Under the pieces are notes generated by a model. It made no database searches, was not told where the DNA came from, and was given only the letters and a program-made list of their open reading frames with translations. From assembly GCA_024399065.1 (NCBI GenBank), contig JAKSIB010000036.1, positions 1 to 32,239 of the forward strand: 32,239 bases of DNA, read 5' to 3'. The first letter of the stretch is position 1; each line of letters begins with the position of its first letter. Source of the DNA: Fibrobacter sp. (GTDB lineage Bacteria; Fibrobacterota; Fibrobacteria; Fibrobacterales; Fibrobacteraceae). A program made the position numbers and the translations under genes. Shown here in pieces: positions 13,658 through 22,310 of the stretch.

Positions 13658-14257
13658 TTACGTTTCCGGATCCAGTTCGCCGCGGATGATTTCCACTTCG
13701 CCGTGGTTCACCAGGCTGATGATGTTGGTGGGGCGGATTTCGATGGGACCGCAGTCCACCATCATGTCTACGGAGTGTTCGAAGGTTTTCCAGAGATCAT
13801 CAGGTTCGTAGATGTCCTCGTCGCTGAGCTTTGCGGCGGTGCTGAGGATGGGCTTGTCAAAATGCTGGAACAGTTCCTTGAAGAAGGGGTGGGTTGGCAT
13901 TCTGACGCCGATTTCGGGACGCTTCACGTCCAGACGGCGAGCGATGTGGGGGTCTGCCGGGAGAATGAAGGTGAATGGGCCGGGAACGCGGGGCTTCATG
14001 ATGTTGAAGGCGAAGTTATCCACGCGGGCGTAGTCGGTAGCGGAGCGAATGTCCGGAATGATGAGGGCCATGAAGAACTTCTTCATGGGCTTCTTCAGGG
14101 CATAGAGCTTGTGGATGGCCTTGGGGGATTCTGCGTTACAGCCGATGGCATAGCCGGATTCGGTGGGATACAGAACAAGACCGTCGTCTTCCAGGGCGGC
14201 GGCGGCAAGCTTTACGATACGGGCCTGCGGGTTTAATGGATGAACTTCAAATCGCAT
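13658..14257 (-). CDS. YciO/YrdC/Sua5-family protein
   Basis: The 199-residue protein has the YrdC fold: LAAAALEDDGLVLYPTESGYAIGC near the N-terminus, then LYALKKPMKKFFMALI, GPFTFILPA and KPILSTAAKL. In TsaC/Sua5, which make threonylcarbamoyl-AMP for tRNA t6A, the corresponding sites read KxR and SxN; here they are altered in the way seen in YciO. It is therefore more likely a YciO-type paralogue of unclear function than the essential t6A enzyme. The gene stands alone upstream of a shared terminator. Confidence 0.87.
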   Translation of the reverse strand: MRFEVHPLNPQARIVKLAAAALEDDGLVLYPTESGYAIGCNAESPKAIHKLYALKKPMKKFFMALIIPDIRSATDYARVDNFAFNIMKPRVPGPFTFILPADPHIARRLDVKRPEIGVRMPTHPFFKELFQHFDKPILSTAAKLSDEDIYEPDDLWKTFEHSVDMMVDCGPIEIRPTNIISLVNHGEVEIIRGELDPET

Positions 14258-14324
14258 AGCATGAATTTAACCAAAATTTGGCGTTTTGTTCAGCCTGACT
14301 TGCAAAAATATAGTCCTATGTGGA

Positions 14325-14361
14325 TGGATTCTTCGGGGCTTGCGAGTTCTCCTGAATGATG
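14325..14361 (-). repeat. Dispersed repeat, family A, reversed, next to the yraN stop
   Basis: TGGATTCTTCGGGGC...CTCCTGAATGATG. A second piece, ATTGCGGAATGAC (14371-14383), overlaps the end of yraN. Confidence 0.6.
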
Positions 14362-14365
14362 TCTT

Positions 14366-14791
14366 TCAGCATTGCGGAATGACTTGGGTTCCTTCAAAGG
14401 CGTTCTTAATGTGGGTGAATTGCAGGGGCTGCTGGTAGACGCGGGCGCTGAGCACATCAAAACGGCAAGGCTGGTCAAAACCTTTCGGAGCCGCCGCGAT
14501 ATTTCCTTGGATGAAATGGCATGCGGTACGCCAGATTTTTTGCTGTTTGATTCGGTTCACTCGAGCTGCAGGGTTTCCCTGCTGGTTGTTCCAGACGGAC
14601 TTGACTTCCACAAATACGATGGTCTCACCGTCCTTGGCGACGATGTCCAGTTCACCACCGCGGTAAGCGTAGTTTCTCGCTAAAATTTCATAGCCAAGGC
14701 GACGTAAGTAGGCTGCGGCGTGAGTCTCGATAAAATTGCCCTTGGGCCTGTTCTGCATTTTAGTTTGTCCTGCAAAATTTACTTTGTCCAT
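14366..14791 (-). CDS. yraN: YraN/UPF0102 family nuclease-fold protein
   Basis: The 141-residue protein has the family core: FIETHAAAYLRRLGYEILARNYAYRGGELDIVAKDGETIVFVEVKS, with the endonuclease-like E-LD and EVK residues, followed by the helix NRIKQQKIWRTACHFI. A biochemical role is not established. The ATG at 14791 has GGAGG six nt upstream. The core ends near FTHIKNAFEG; the last residues VIPQC and the stop codon are encoded by repeat-like GTCATTCCGCAAT, so the C-terminus seems to have been reset by a repeat. Confidence 0.9.
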   Translation of the reverse strand: MDKVNFAGQTKMQNRPKGNFIETHAAAYLRRLGYEILARNYAYRGGELDIVAKDGETIVFVEVKSVWNNQQGNPAARVNRIKQQKIWRTACHFIQGNIAAAPKGFDQPCRFDVLSARVYQQPLQFTHIKNAFEGTQVIPQC

Positions 14792-14817
14792 ATTATTCCT
14801 CCGATGGTAAAAAAAGA

Positions 14818-14849
14818 AAAAAGTTCTCCGCGATAACGGAAAACTTTTT
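14818..14849 (-). terminator. Terminator of the kinase operon
   Basis: AAAAAGTT/AACTTTTT and TCCG/CGGA form the stem. Read on the minus strand a T-rich tract follows. It lies 60 nt beyond the kinase stop. Confidence 0.8.
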
Positions 14850-14866
14850 CATATAAAAAATATTTA

Positions 14867-14901
14867 GATCCTATCGGTCGCGAAGCTCCCTCCAGGATGA
14901 C
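14867..14901 (-). repeat. Dispersed repeat, family A, GGTCGCG variant
   Basis: GATCCTATCGGTCGCGAAGC then TCCCTCCAGGATGAC, almost the same as 2203-2238. It lies between the kinase stop and its terminator. Confidence 0.8.
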
Positions 14902-14909
14902 ATCTTATG

Positions 14910-16412
14910 TTACGGAAGTTCCATGCCCAGCAATCGGATTTCTGAAATGGCGAAATCATCGTTTTCTGCTTCGTAGACTCCGTCAAGGTAAATCTTAAGT
15001 TCCGTGGTTTCCATGGCCTGGATCGGCGGATACTGCATGCCCTTGATGTTTTCAAGCTTTACCTTCTGTTTAAAGCCGTCCTTGGTTTCGATGGTGAGTA
15101 CCTTAGGCTTCTTGAAGATGCGGAAGCGGTCGCCGAAGGCGTCGTCCACAGAGCGCTGGTAACCGATGGCGATACCGAAGTGGGTCACCACGGCGTTGCC
15201 GTCGAAGTACAAGGTCAGAACCGGGTTCTGGGGCTTCTGGGGCATAGTGTAGAGCCATGCGGTTTTCAAGTCGTTGTCGTTCAGGTTGGAAAGCGGGTAA
15301 CCCTTGGTCATGTCCACTTCCAGAGCCTTGGTTTCGTAATTGCCAAGAGCCTCGGCCCATTCCAGTTGGCGCAAGGTGCTTTCTGGTTTGTGGGTCAGCA
15401 TGAGCAAAATCAGGAGCATGATGATCAGCGGGAAGATGAACACGGCGAGAGCAGTGAGCTTTTTCTGGAGGAGCTTTGCCTTCGGGGTAATCTTGGTGGC
15501 CATGTCCGTAATGGAGGCGGTGTGGCGGCGCAAGGTCGAAGTGACGCGGGGAGACTGGTGGGTGTCCTTGTCGTTGGGGAACACCTGGTCGCATGCGTCT
15601 AAAAATTCCTGCATGTCGTGGAAGCGTTCGTTGAGCTTCTTCTTGAGGCACTTGAGGATCAATGCGGAAAGTCCCGGCGGCATATCCTTGCGGAAAAGTT
15701 CCGGTGCAGGAGGCTGTTCCTGAACGTGCTTCAGTGCGATTTCCACAGGGCGGTTGCCTTCGAAGGGGAGGCGGCCGCAGGTCATTTCGTACAAGATCAC
15801 GCCCATGCTGTAAATGTCGGACTGCAGGGTGACGCTATCGCCGTGGCACTGTTCCGGACTCATGTATTCCGGAGTACCCATGGTCATGCCGGTGCGGGTG
15901 AGGCGTTCCTTTTCAAGTTCACGGATGTAGGAAATGCCGAAGTCCATCACGTACACACGGTTGTCGTGGGTGAGCATGATGTTGGACGGCTTCACGTCGC
16001 GGTGAACGATGCCCTTGCTGTGGGCGTAGAGAAGACCTCGTGCAATCTGACGGATAATGACGTCGATGGCTTCAAAGGAGAGCTGTTCCTTGTTGCGCAG
16101 AATTTCGGAAAGGTTGGTGCCCTGAACGTAGGTCATGGCGATGAACAACTGGTTTTCCTGCTGACCAAAGTCGAACACATGAACGATGTTCTGGTGGTCC
16201 AATTCCTTCATTGCCTGGGCTTCGAGATAGAAACGCTGGATAGCTTCCTGGTCGGAAGAGGAATCCAAAATCTTGAAGGCGACTTCACGTTTCAGCTTTT
16301 TGTCCAGGGCCTTGTAGACATTGCCCATACCACCCTTGCCCAGGGTGCCAAGAAGATCGTAGTTTGCGTTAAACGGACGAGGAAAAATTTCTGGTTTCTG
16401 CGGTGCGATCAT
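14910..16412 (-). CDS. Transmembrane Ser/Thr protein kinase with C-terminal discoidin-like domain
   Basis: The 500-residue protein starts with a Hanks-type kinase (about 18-275): glycine loop GKGGMGNVY, K47 in VAFKIL, HRDVKPSN (H137, D139, N144), DFG at 157-159 and TPEYMSPEQ. A basic linker and one membrane helix (about 319-340) follow. The C-terminal ~150 residues (NLNDNDLKTAW, GIAIGYQRSVDD, FAISEIRLLG) resemble the discoidin-like NADase-type glycan-binding domain and should lie outside the cytoplasmic membrane. All catalytic residues are present. The ATG overlaps the stop of the FHA-ABC gene as ATGA, so the two are translated together, and FHA domains bind phosphothreonine. The ligand is unknown. 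Confidence 0.94.
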   Translation of the reverse strand: MIAPQKPEIFPRPFNANYDLLGTLGKGGMGNVYKALDKKLKREVAFKILDSSSDQEAIQRFYLEAQAMKELDHQNIVHVFDFGQQENQLFIAMTYVQGTNLSEILRNKEQLSFEAIDVIIRQIARGLLYAHSKGIVHRDVKPSNIMLTHDNRVYVMDFGISYIRELEKERLTRTGMTMGTPEYMSPEQCHGDSVTLQSDIYSMGVILYEMTCGRLPFEGNRPVEIALKHVQEQPPAPELFRKDMPPGLSALILKCLKKKLNERFHDMQEFLDACDQVFPNDKDTHQSPRVTSTLRRHTASITDMATKITPKAKLLQKKLTALAVFIFPLIIMLLILLMLTHKPESTLRQLEWAEALGNYETKALEVDMTKGYPLSNLNDNDLKTAWLYTMPQKPQNPVLTLYFDGNAVVTHFGIAIGYQRSVDDAFGDRFRIFKKPKVLTIETKDGFKQKVKLENIKGMQYPPIQAMETTELKIYLDGVYEAENDDFAISEIRLLGMELP

Positions 16413-18577
16413 TTTGCTTTTTTGGAACAGTGAATCTTAATTACCATCACAATATAACAACCTAATGCGATAGCGAGTGCGGCCAGGATGTTTTCAATGG
16501 GGTCTTGGCGCTCAAGTAACAGATTTAAAAGGGAATTCTGGTTGTAACGGGACCAAATCACGTTGGAAAGGCCGCGTCCGATGGGAAGCATCTGGTCCAG
16601 CGGTACCAAGGCTCCGGCTAAAGCCACCTGAGGAATAATCAGGAGCGGGAGCAAAGCGTTTGCCTGGCCTGCGTTCTTGGAGAAAGCGCTGACGGTAAGG
16701 CCCACGGTAACCGGCGGGATAATCATGGCGGCCACCACCAGCAGGAGCTGGGCGGGGGAGGCGTGAACCTGGGTGCGGATGCTGACAAACAGGTAGACGA
16801 TTAAAGTCTGGAGCCACGCCACCAAAGTGGGCAGGAACAGTTTTGCGGTAACGGTGGTAAGTACAGAAACGCCTTTGCGGAATTCGCCTCGGAGGATTTC
16901 CTTTTCCTGGACGATTTCTCGAATGGAAAGGGATAGGGCCAACCAGTTGGCGGAAAGGATAACGGCAAAGGCCACGATCCAAAGGGAGGTGAGACTGGAG
17001 AAAATCTGGGAGAACAAGAAGCCGATTACGAGAGGCTGGATCAGCAGGGCGATAAACTTGCCCTTGTCTCGGAACCACTGTTTTGCGGTGAGTGCCACCT
17101 TGTAGAAGAACATGGAGGAAAGGTTTGTTTTCGGGAAACAGAAATTGACCTTGTCCTTGTTTTCTTTAAGTGTGGGGCTGACCTGGGTGGCCATGGTTTC
17201 CTGGACTTTCTTTTCTTCGAAAGTTTTTTTCCAGTGGAGGGAAGTTTCGTCGTTGAGACTGGCGAGAATTTTTTCTGGGTCGCGGGTCTCGAAGTAGCGG
17301 TAAGATTCCTCGGGGCTTCCGAAGAAGCCTTGTTCACCTTGGTGAAGGACCAGAACCTTGTTTGCAATTTCCAGAGCTTCGTAGCTGTGGGTGGTCAAGA
17401 TGATGGTGTGGCCAAGGAAGGAAAGCTGCTTGAGGTGGGAGCAGAGGATCTTGGAGTTGAACGGGTCCAGGCCGGACAGCGGTTCGTCCAGGATGATAAG
17501 GCCTGGGTTCCCCATGAGTTCGCGGGCGAGGGCGGCGCGGCGGGATTCGCCGCCGCTGAGCGTTTTGACGGCGTTGTCCATGCGGTCGCTCAGCCCGAAA
17601 AGTTCGCAGAACTTTTCAAGCCGCCCTTGGGCGTTCTGCTTGAAGTCCTGCTTGTTCATGGAGACGCGTCCACCGTCCAGAAGGGTTTCGCGGACGGTCA
17701 AGTCCTTACGCAGTTCCGGGTCCTGCTCTAGGAATGCAATATGCTTGCGGATTTCCGCATTCCTGTAATCCAGGGAACCGATGCGGACCTCGGAACTTTC
17801 ACCGCTCCTGTGAATGCCTTGCAGCAGGCGGAGTAACGTAGACTTGCCCTGGCCGGATCGTCCGATGATGGCGAGAATTTCACCCGCCTGCAAATTGAAG
17901 TTCACGTCGTGAAGCAACTGCTTCTTGCCGGCGAAAACATCCAGATTCTTCACGCAGACATCGAACCCGTGGGGACGATTCCTGCAAACTAAAGACGCCC
18001 CGTCGAATTCCATTTCGCAGCTGGGTAAACGCAATACTTCGCCTTGTGCAAGCTTGGTCTGCTTGATGCTTTTGCCCTGAGCGTTGGTCAACGCTTCCTT
18101 AAACTTCAAGGCGGCGCAGTTCCCGTTGCAGTTTCCTGCGACTTTCTGTCCTGCGCAAATCTTTGCTTCAACGCCTTTGGGGATGTCCACTTCATCAGTT
18201 TCGATGGCTGTCCATTTTTCTGTCAGCGCCTTGGTAACGGAAATTTCCTGGTCCGCAGATTCCATCAGCAACAGGGAAAGCTTGCTTCCCTTGAAGGCAA
18301 CCTTCAGCTGGAGCGGCCCCACCTGAATTACGTCACCGTCCGCAATTTCAGCAGGCTTGCCTACGGAATCTTCCGTTTTAGGATCAACGTTTTTTCCGTT
18401 GACTTGTGTGACGCTGTTTTTGGTAAGGTTCGTCAGAAACCATTTCTCGTTGACACGTTCCAATACGGCATGATACCTGGACACCATCAGGTTGTCCAGA
18501 ACCAGGCTGTTGTCCGACTTGCGGCCTATGGTAAAAGGCTTGTCAGACTCTACGTTTACCAGTCGAAATGATTGCAT
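16409..18577 (-). CDS. FHA domain-ABC transporter fusion (ABCG-like half transporter)
   Basis: One 722-residue chain joins an N-terminal FHA domain (about 1-75; GRKSDNSLVLDN and SRYHAVLE, the phosphothreonine-binding pattern), a second beta-rich region of unclear type (about 80-200), an ATPase (Walker A GRSGQGKS 239-246, LSGGE 340-344, Walker B LIILDE 360-365, His switch H397) and an ABC2-type permease with about six helices (about 490-720). The order ATPase then permease is that of the ABCG class, and the second permease half would come from dimerisation. AGGG precedes the ATG. Its stop overlaps the start of the Ser/Thr kinase gene. Substrate unknown; control by phosphorylation is an inference from the fusion and the neighbour. 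Confidence 0.93.
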   Translation of the reverse strand: MQSFRLVNVESDKPFTIGRKSDNSLVLDNLMVSRYHAVLERVNEKWFLTNLTKNSVTQVNGKNVDPKTEDSVGKPAEIADGDVIQVGPLQLKVAFKGSKLSLLLMESADQEISVTKALTEKWTAIETDEVDIPKGVEAKICAGQKVAGNCNGNCAALKFKEALTNAQGKSIKQTKLAQGEVLRLPSCEMEFDGASLVCRNRPHGFDVCVKNLDVFAGKKQLLHDVNFNLQAGEILAIIGRSGQGKSTLLRLLQGIHRSGESSEVRIGSLDYRNAEIRKHIAFLEQDPELRKDLTVRETLLDGGRVSMNKQDFKQNAQGRLEKFCELFGLSDRMDNAVKTLSGGESRRAALARELMGNPGLIILDEPLSGLDPFNSKILCSHLKQLSFLGHTIILTTHSYEALEIANKVLVLHQGEQGFFGSPEESYRYFETRDPEKILASLNDETSLHWKKTFEEKKVQETMATQVSPTLKENKDKVNFCFPKTNLSSMFFYKVALTAKQWFRDKGKFIALLIQPLVIGFLFSQIFSSLTSLWIVAFAVILSANWLALSLSIREIVQEKEILRGEFRKGVSVLTTVTAKLFLPTLVAWLQTLIVYLFVSIRTQVHASPAQLLLVVAAMIIPPVTVGLTVSAFSKNAGQANALLPLLIIPQVALAGALVPLDQMLPIGRGLSNVIWSRYNQNSLLNLLLERQDPIENILAALAIALGCYIVMVIKIHCSKKAK

Positions 18578-18586
18578 ATTCCCTAT

Positions 18587-18617
18587 GTCATTGCGAGGCC
18601 TTTAGGCCGACGCAATC
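18587..18617 (+). repeat. Dispersed repeat, family B, between aminotransferase and FHA-ABC genes
   Basis: GTCATTGCGAGGCC-TTTA-GGCCGACGCAATC. GGCC arms make a tight hairpin. It sits 10 nt upstream of the FHA-ABC start. Confidence 0.85.
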
Positions 18618-18632
18618 GAAGCGTTTATATCC

Positions 18633-19829
18633 TTAGTCTTGCAAGCTCTTGAGGCCAGCGATAAATCTGTCGCAAGCCTTAGCCAAGGTTTCGTCGCTTG
18701 CTGCGTAGGAGAAACGAACGCAGGTGTCGTCGCCGAATGCGGCGCCCGGCACAATGGCCAAGCCCTGGCTCTGCAGCAAGTATTCGCAAAGTTCAATGGA
18801 ACCGCCGATCACCTTGCCTTCGGGAGACTTCTTGCCGTAGAAGCAATCTACGGGAGCAAAGAGATAGAATGCGCCTTCCGGTGCGTGGGCGGGAACCGGC
18901 AGAATTTCTGCGGTACGAGCCAGCATGTAGTCGCGACGCTTGCGGAAAGCCTTCTGCATGGCTTCCACGTTGGACTTGTCCATTTCAAGAGCGCCCAGAG
19001 CGGCGTACTGTGCCACGTTGCTGGGATGGTGAGTTGCCTGGCCCTGGATCTTGCCGATAATCTTTGCGATTTCAGCAGGAGCTGCATCGTAACCGATTCG
19101 CCAACCAGTCATGCAGTGAGACTTGGAGAAACCGTTGATGACGATGGTACGTTCTGCCATGCCGGGGAATGCGGCTGCAGATGCAAATTCGGTGTCGTAG
19201 ACAAAGTATTCGTAGACTTCGTCAGAAATGCAGTAGATGTCCTTTTCCACAATGACCTTTGCAAGTTCAGCAAGTTCAGCCTTGGTGTAGACTGCACCAG
19301 TGGGGTTGCAGGGGTTGTTCAGAAGGATGGCCTTGGTCTTGTCGGTGCATGCGGCACGAAGCTGTTCTGCAGTAATCTTGAATTTTGCATCCTTAGTAGC
19401 CTGCACAAACACGGGAGTACCGCCAAGCCACTTCACCAGCTCCGGATAGGTCACCCAGTAAGGGGCGGGGATGATCACTTCGTCACCCGGGTTAATGAGT
19501 GCAGCAAGAGAATTGAATACGGCGTGCTTTGCGCCGCTGGTCATAATAATCTGTTCCGGCTTGTAGTCCAGTCCGTTCTCGTCCTTCAACTTCTTTGCAA
19601 CAGCCTTGCGGACTTCCATGATACCCACGGGAGCGGTGTAGCGAGTCTTGCCGTCGTTGATGGCCTTGCAGGCGGCTTCACGGATTGGTTCCGGTGTGGG
19701 AAAATCCGGTTCACCTGCGCCCAGGCTTACCACGTCCTTGCCGTCGGCGATCATCTGCTTTGCCAAGGTATCGATGGCAACGGTGAGGGATGCTGCAATA
19801 TTCAAAGTTCTATTGGAGAGGTTTTTCAT
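18633..19829 (-). CDS. aspC: Class I aspartate aminotransferase
   Basis: The 398-residue PLP enzyme moves an amino group between aspartate and 2-oxoglutarate, or related pairs. MKNLSNRTLNIAAS (start 19829) matches the usual N-terminus of the AspAT I-gamma group; in-frame ATG 19910 lies deep in the preceding gene. SLGAGEPDFPTPEPI, NNPCNPTGAVY, ISDEVYEYFVYD, NGFSKSHCMTGWRIGY (PLP-binding Lys in SKS) and VRFSYA (carboxylate-binding Arg) are all present. It overlaps the MMPL gene by 20 nt, so it is co-transcribed. Its metabolic role does not explain its neighbours. Exact amino acid preference is not certain. Confidence 0.94.
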   Translation of the reverse strand: MKNLSNRTLNIAASLTVAIDTLAKQMIADGKDVVSLGAGEPDFPTPEPIREAACKAINDGKTRYTAPVGIMEVRKAVAKKLKDENGLDYKPEQIIMTSGAKHAVFNSLAALINPGDEVIIPAPYWVTYPELVKWLGGTPVFVQATKDAKFKITAEQLRAACTDKTKAILLNNPCNPTGAVYTKAELAELAKVIVEKDIYCISDEVYEYFVYDTEFASAAAFPGMAERTIVINGFSKSHCMTGWRIGYDAAPAEIAKIIGKIQGQATHHPSNVAQYAALGALEMDKSNVEAMQKAFRKRRDYMLARTAEILPVPAHAPEGAFYLFAPVDCFYGKKSPEGKVIGGSIELCEYLLQSQGLAIVPGAAFGDDTCVRFSYAASDETLAKACDRFIAGLKSLQD

Positions 19830-22281
19830 TTTCTTTGCGAGCCTTTTTGCGGAGTCGGTATTGGTCCAGCGCTCCGGCAATGAGAGGATAAATCGAGAAC
19901 TGGGAAACAAAGATACAAATCATGCCAATCATAGAAATTTGGCCGATGCTCTTGATTCCAGGGTGGGATGAAAATAGCAGGGCAAAGCTTCCGATCAGAG
20001 CGGCGAGCTGTGCGAAAAGAACAGAAGAAAATTTTGTCTGCAAAATCGTGAGGGCTGTGCCGTCCTGCTTTTCGTAGTAGGAGTCCCAAAGCTGCAGAGA
20101 ACCATCAACGCTAGCCCCAATCAGCAGAACAAAGGCCACGGAACTATAGGCGGAAATATGGATGTTGAACATGTAGACTGCAACGGTCACCCAGCTCAAT
20201 GCAAAAATGGAGGGGAGCATGGTGAAGAATGCCCTGCTCAGTTTGTTGTAGAAAAGCAACAGAACGAACCACAAAAGGATTGTTCCCAGCGCAATGGACT
20301 TGTCGATGTTTGCTAGAATCAAATCCAAAACGGAGGCTCGCAAAATGGTGGTTCCGCAAATCTTGAACTTCTTATCCTGAACACCTTCCAGTTGACGAAC
20401 TTGCTTGTTGATGCGGCGGCAGGCCAGACCGTTATTTGCGTCAACATTGGGAATGATGAAGGCGAATACGCCAGAGTTTCTGTTCTTGTCAGAGAACTTG
20501 CGACGGATGTTTTCAGAAAGCTCGAATTCCTTGACATCGTTTTCGTAGTTGTACAGCATTTCTACGACAGAAGCGCTGTCTTTGGATCCGATGGCGCTAA
20601 GGACGTCATCATCCACCAATTCGCGAAGTCTTTCGATTTGTTCTCTCTTGTTTGAAGATTCCTTGGGGAGGAATTGATACTGGGTGTAGATTCTTCCTAA
20701 GTCAGGAACGGATCCGCGATCCTGCAGGTGTTGAAAGTTCTGCATCATGTCGTCATTGTAGGAGGAGTCGGGCAACATGACAATGACAGGATCGTAGGGG
20801 GAGAAACCTGTTTCCTTAATCAGGTTCATGACTTCCTGCTGGTTATGCTGGATTTCCGTTTGCTTGAAATCGTAAAGGAACTTCAGGTTTACGCCACTGT
20901 AAATAATGCCAAAGAGGCTGACTGCACTCAGAATAATGATGATGGCCCAGTTCACCTTGTTGGGGAGCATCTTGATGGTTCTGCGTTTTACGTAGACAGG
21001 AACGTGAACCAAGAATGGTTTCTTTCGCTGGAGAAACTGTAGCAATGCGGTACTGATCAGCGGGCAGACGGCCAAGTTCAATAAGCTACCGATGGCACCG
21101 AGAATGCCGAATTCCTGCAGGCCCGGCAGCGGTACCAGCACCAGCGAAATGAACAAGCCTGCCATGATGAGGGAGGATGCCGTTACGGAGGGGATGATGC
21201 CGAGGATGGCGCTTTCGGTACTGAGGGTGGGACCCAGATTCTTTTCGCGTTCGTGGAAGTAGCGGGTAAATACGTGGGTGATAATCTGGCAGGCGTGTCC
21301 TGGAAGCAACAACCAAAGGGACAACGTGAACAGACTAATTCTTCCGTAGAGGAAGAATGCAATGGCCATGGTGAACAGTACCGGCAATGCAATAGGAATT
21401 GCGGAAATGATTATCAGCTGGGGTTGCTTGTAGAAATGGAGAATCAGCAGAAGTAAAATGATGAGGGCGGCGAATCGTCCTGCCTGCTTAGCCTCGGGCA
21501 ACAACATTCTTCCGGTTTGGATAGAATCGTAAACCTTGCCGGTGTAAAGAACTCGAATGTGCTTTGTATTTTCCTCACCTTCCAGGAAACTCTTTGCTTT
21601 GTGATAGAGGGCTCGGTTTGCCTGCAGGTCAGAAATGGAGTGGGTGGGGTAGATGTCTATGACACGGACTGTGCCGTCGGAATTTGAGAAACTCTGCTGG
21701 AGGTTTCTGAAATACTTCTCTTCGATGTTCTGGATGACAGAAACTTCTTCGCTAAGGTCAACGCTGTCGGGAACGCTTGCATAAGTGCTGTCGGTTGCGT
21801 TGGTGGTGGCGCTATCTGTTGTTGCATCTTCGGTTTCAAGAGAAACGAACAGAGGGTTGTTCTTGAGAATTTCCTTTTGCTTGATGCTGTCGATATGGTT
21901 CAAGACTTCGGCTAGGTCGTTTTCGCTGGCGTAGAGAAGGCGATTCTTTTTAAAAAAGTCAAAGTCTGCGGTCCATTCAATAAAATGAACCAGAGAATCG
22001 TTTTCAAAAGCCTTTGCAAATTTTTCTGCCAACTGATGGTTGGCGAGGCTGTCTTCCGATTGTAATACGATGGTGAGGCTTCCCAGACCGCCAAAATTCT
22101 TTTCGATAGCTTCGTAATCTTGCTGAGTGCCGATGCCCTTGAGTGTGTCCTGAAGCTGGATTTCCCATCTTAGATGTTCAATGGGATAGATGCTCAAAAT
22201 CGCTAAAATGGTAAAAACACCTAAAATTAGCCTCGGATATAGGGCAATTTGTTTGATGATTTTAGCGACGAGAGAAAACAT
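19810..22281 (-). CDS. MMPL/RND-superfamily exporter
   Basis: The 823-residue inner-membrane protein has the duplicated RND plan: a first helix (about 13-30), a long periplasmic loop (about 32-235), a helix cluster (about 240-420), a second single helix (about 447-465), a second periplasmic loop and a final helix cluster (about 635-810). The GASVDGSLQLWDSYYEK segment is typical of MMPL-type members. Such proteins export lipids, hopanoids or similar hydrophobic compounds using the proton gradient. It is the first gene of a minus-strand operon. It is divergent from an Omp85-like barrel gene with only 29 nt between the two start codons, so the two may serve one export route. Substrate unknown. 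Confidence 0.9.
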   Translation of the reverse strand: MFSLVAKIIKQIALYPRLILGVFTILAILSIYPIEHLRWEIQLQDTLKGIGTQQDYEAIEKNFGGLGSLTIVLQSEDSLANHQLAEKFAKAFENDSLVHFIEWTADFDFFKKNRLLYASENDLAEVLNHIDSIKQKEILKNNPLFVSLETEDATTDSATTNATDSTYASVPDSVDLSEEVSVIQNIEEKYFRNLQQSFSNSDGTVRVIDIYPTHSISDLQANRALYHKAKSFLEGEENTKHIRVLYTGKVYDSIQTGRMLLPEAKQAGRFAALIILLLLILHFYKQPQLIIISAIPIALPVLFTMAIAFFLYGRISLFTLSLWLLLPGHACQIITHVFTRYFHEREKNLGPTLSTESAILGIIPSVTASSLIMAGLFISLVLVPLPGLQEFGILGAIGSLLNLAVCPLISTALLQFLQRKKPFLVHVPVYVKRRTIKMLPNKVNWAIIIILSAVSLFGIIYSGVNLKFLYDFKQTEIQHNQQEVMNLIKETGFSPYDPVIVMLPDSSYNDDMMQNFQHLQDRGSVPDLGRIYTQYQFLPKESSNKREQIERLRELVDDDVLSAIGSKDSASVVEMLYNYENDVKEFELSENIRRKFSDKNRNSGVFAFIIPNVDANNGLACRRINKQVRQLEGVQDKKFKICGTTILRASVLDLILANIDKSIALGTILLWFVLLLFYNKLSRAFFTMLPSIFALSWVTVAVYMFNIHISAYSSVAFVLLIGASVDGSLQLWDSYYEKQDGTALTILQTKFSSVLFAQLAALIGSFALLFSSHPGIKSIGQISMIGMICIFVSQFSIYPLIAGALDQYRLRKKARKENEKPLQ

Positions 22282-22285
22282 AGTT

Positions 22286-22303
22286 CTAATATAATTATAT
22301 TAG
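22286..22303. promoter_or_regulatory. 18-bp perfect palindrome as bidirectional promoter
   Basis: CTAATATAATTATATTAG is its own reverse complement. It offers TATATT on the plus strand (22296-22301, 9 nt from the ATG at 22311) and on the minus strand (22293-22288, 6 nt from the ATG at 22281). Confidence 0.6.
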
Positions 22304-22310
22304 GGTTTGA

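Noticed and set aside
13658..14257. Calling this gene the t6A enzyme TsaC/Sua5
   Set aside because: The positions corresponding to the KxR and SxN motifs differ, as in YciO, so the threonylcarbamoyl-AMP function is not supported.
18639..19883. 414-residue open frame opposite the aminotransferase gene
   Set aside because: It is antisense to a clear class I aminotransferase and has no family pattern.
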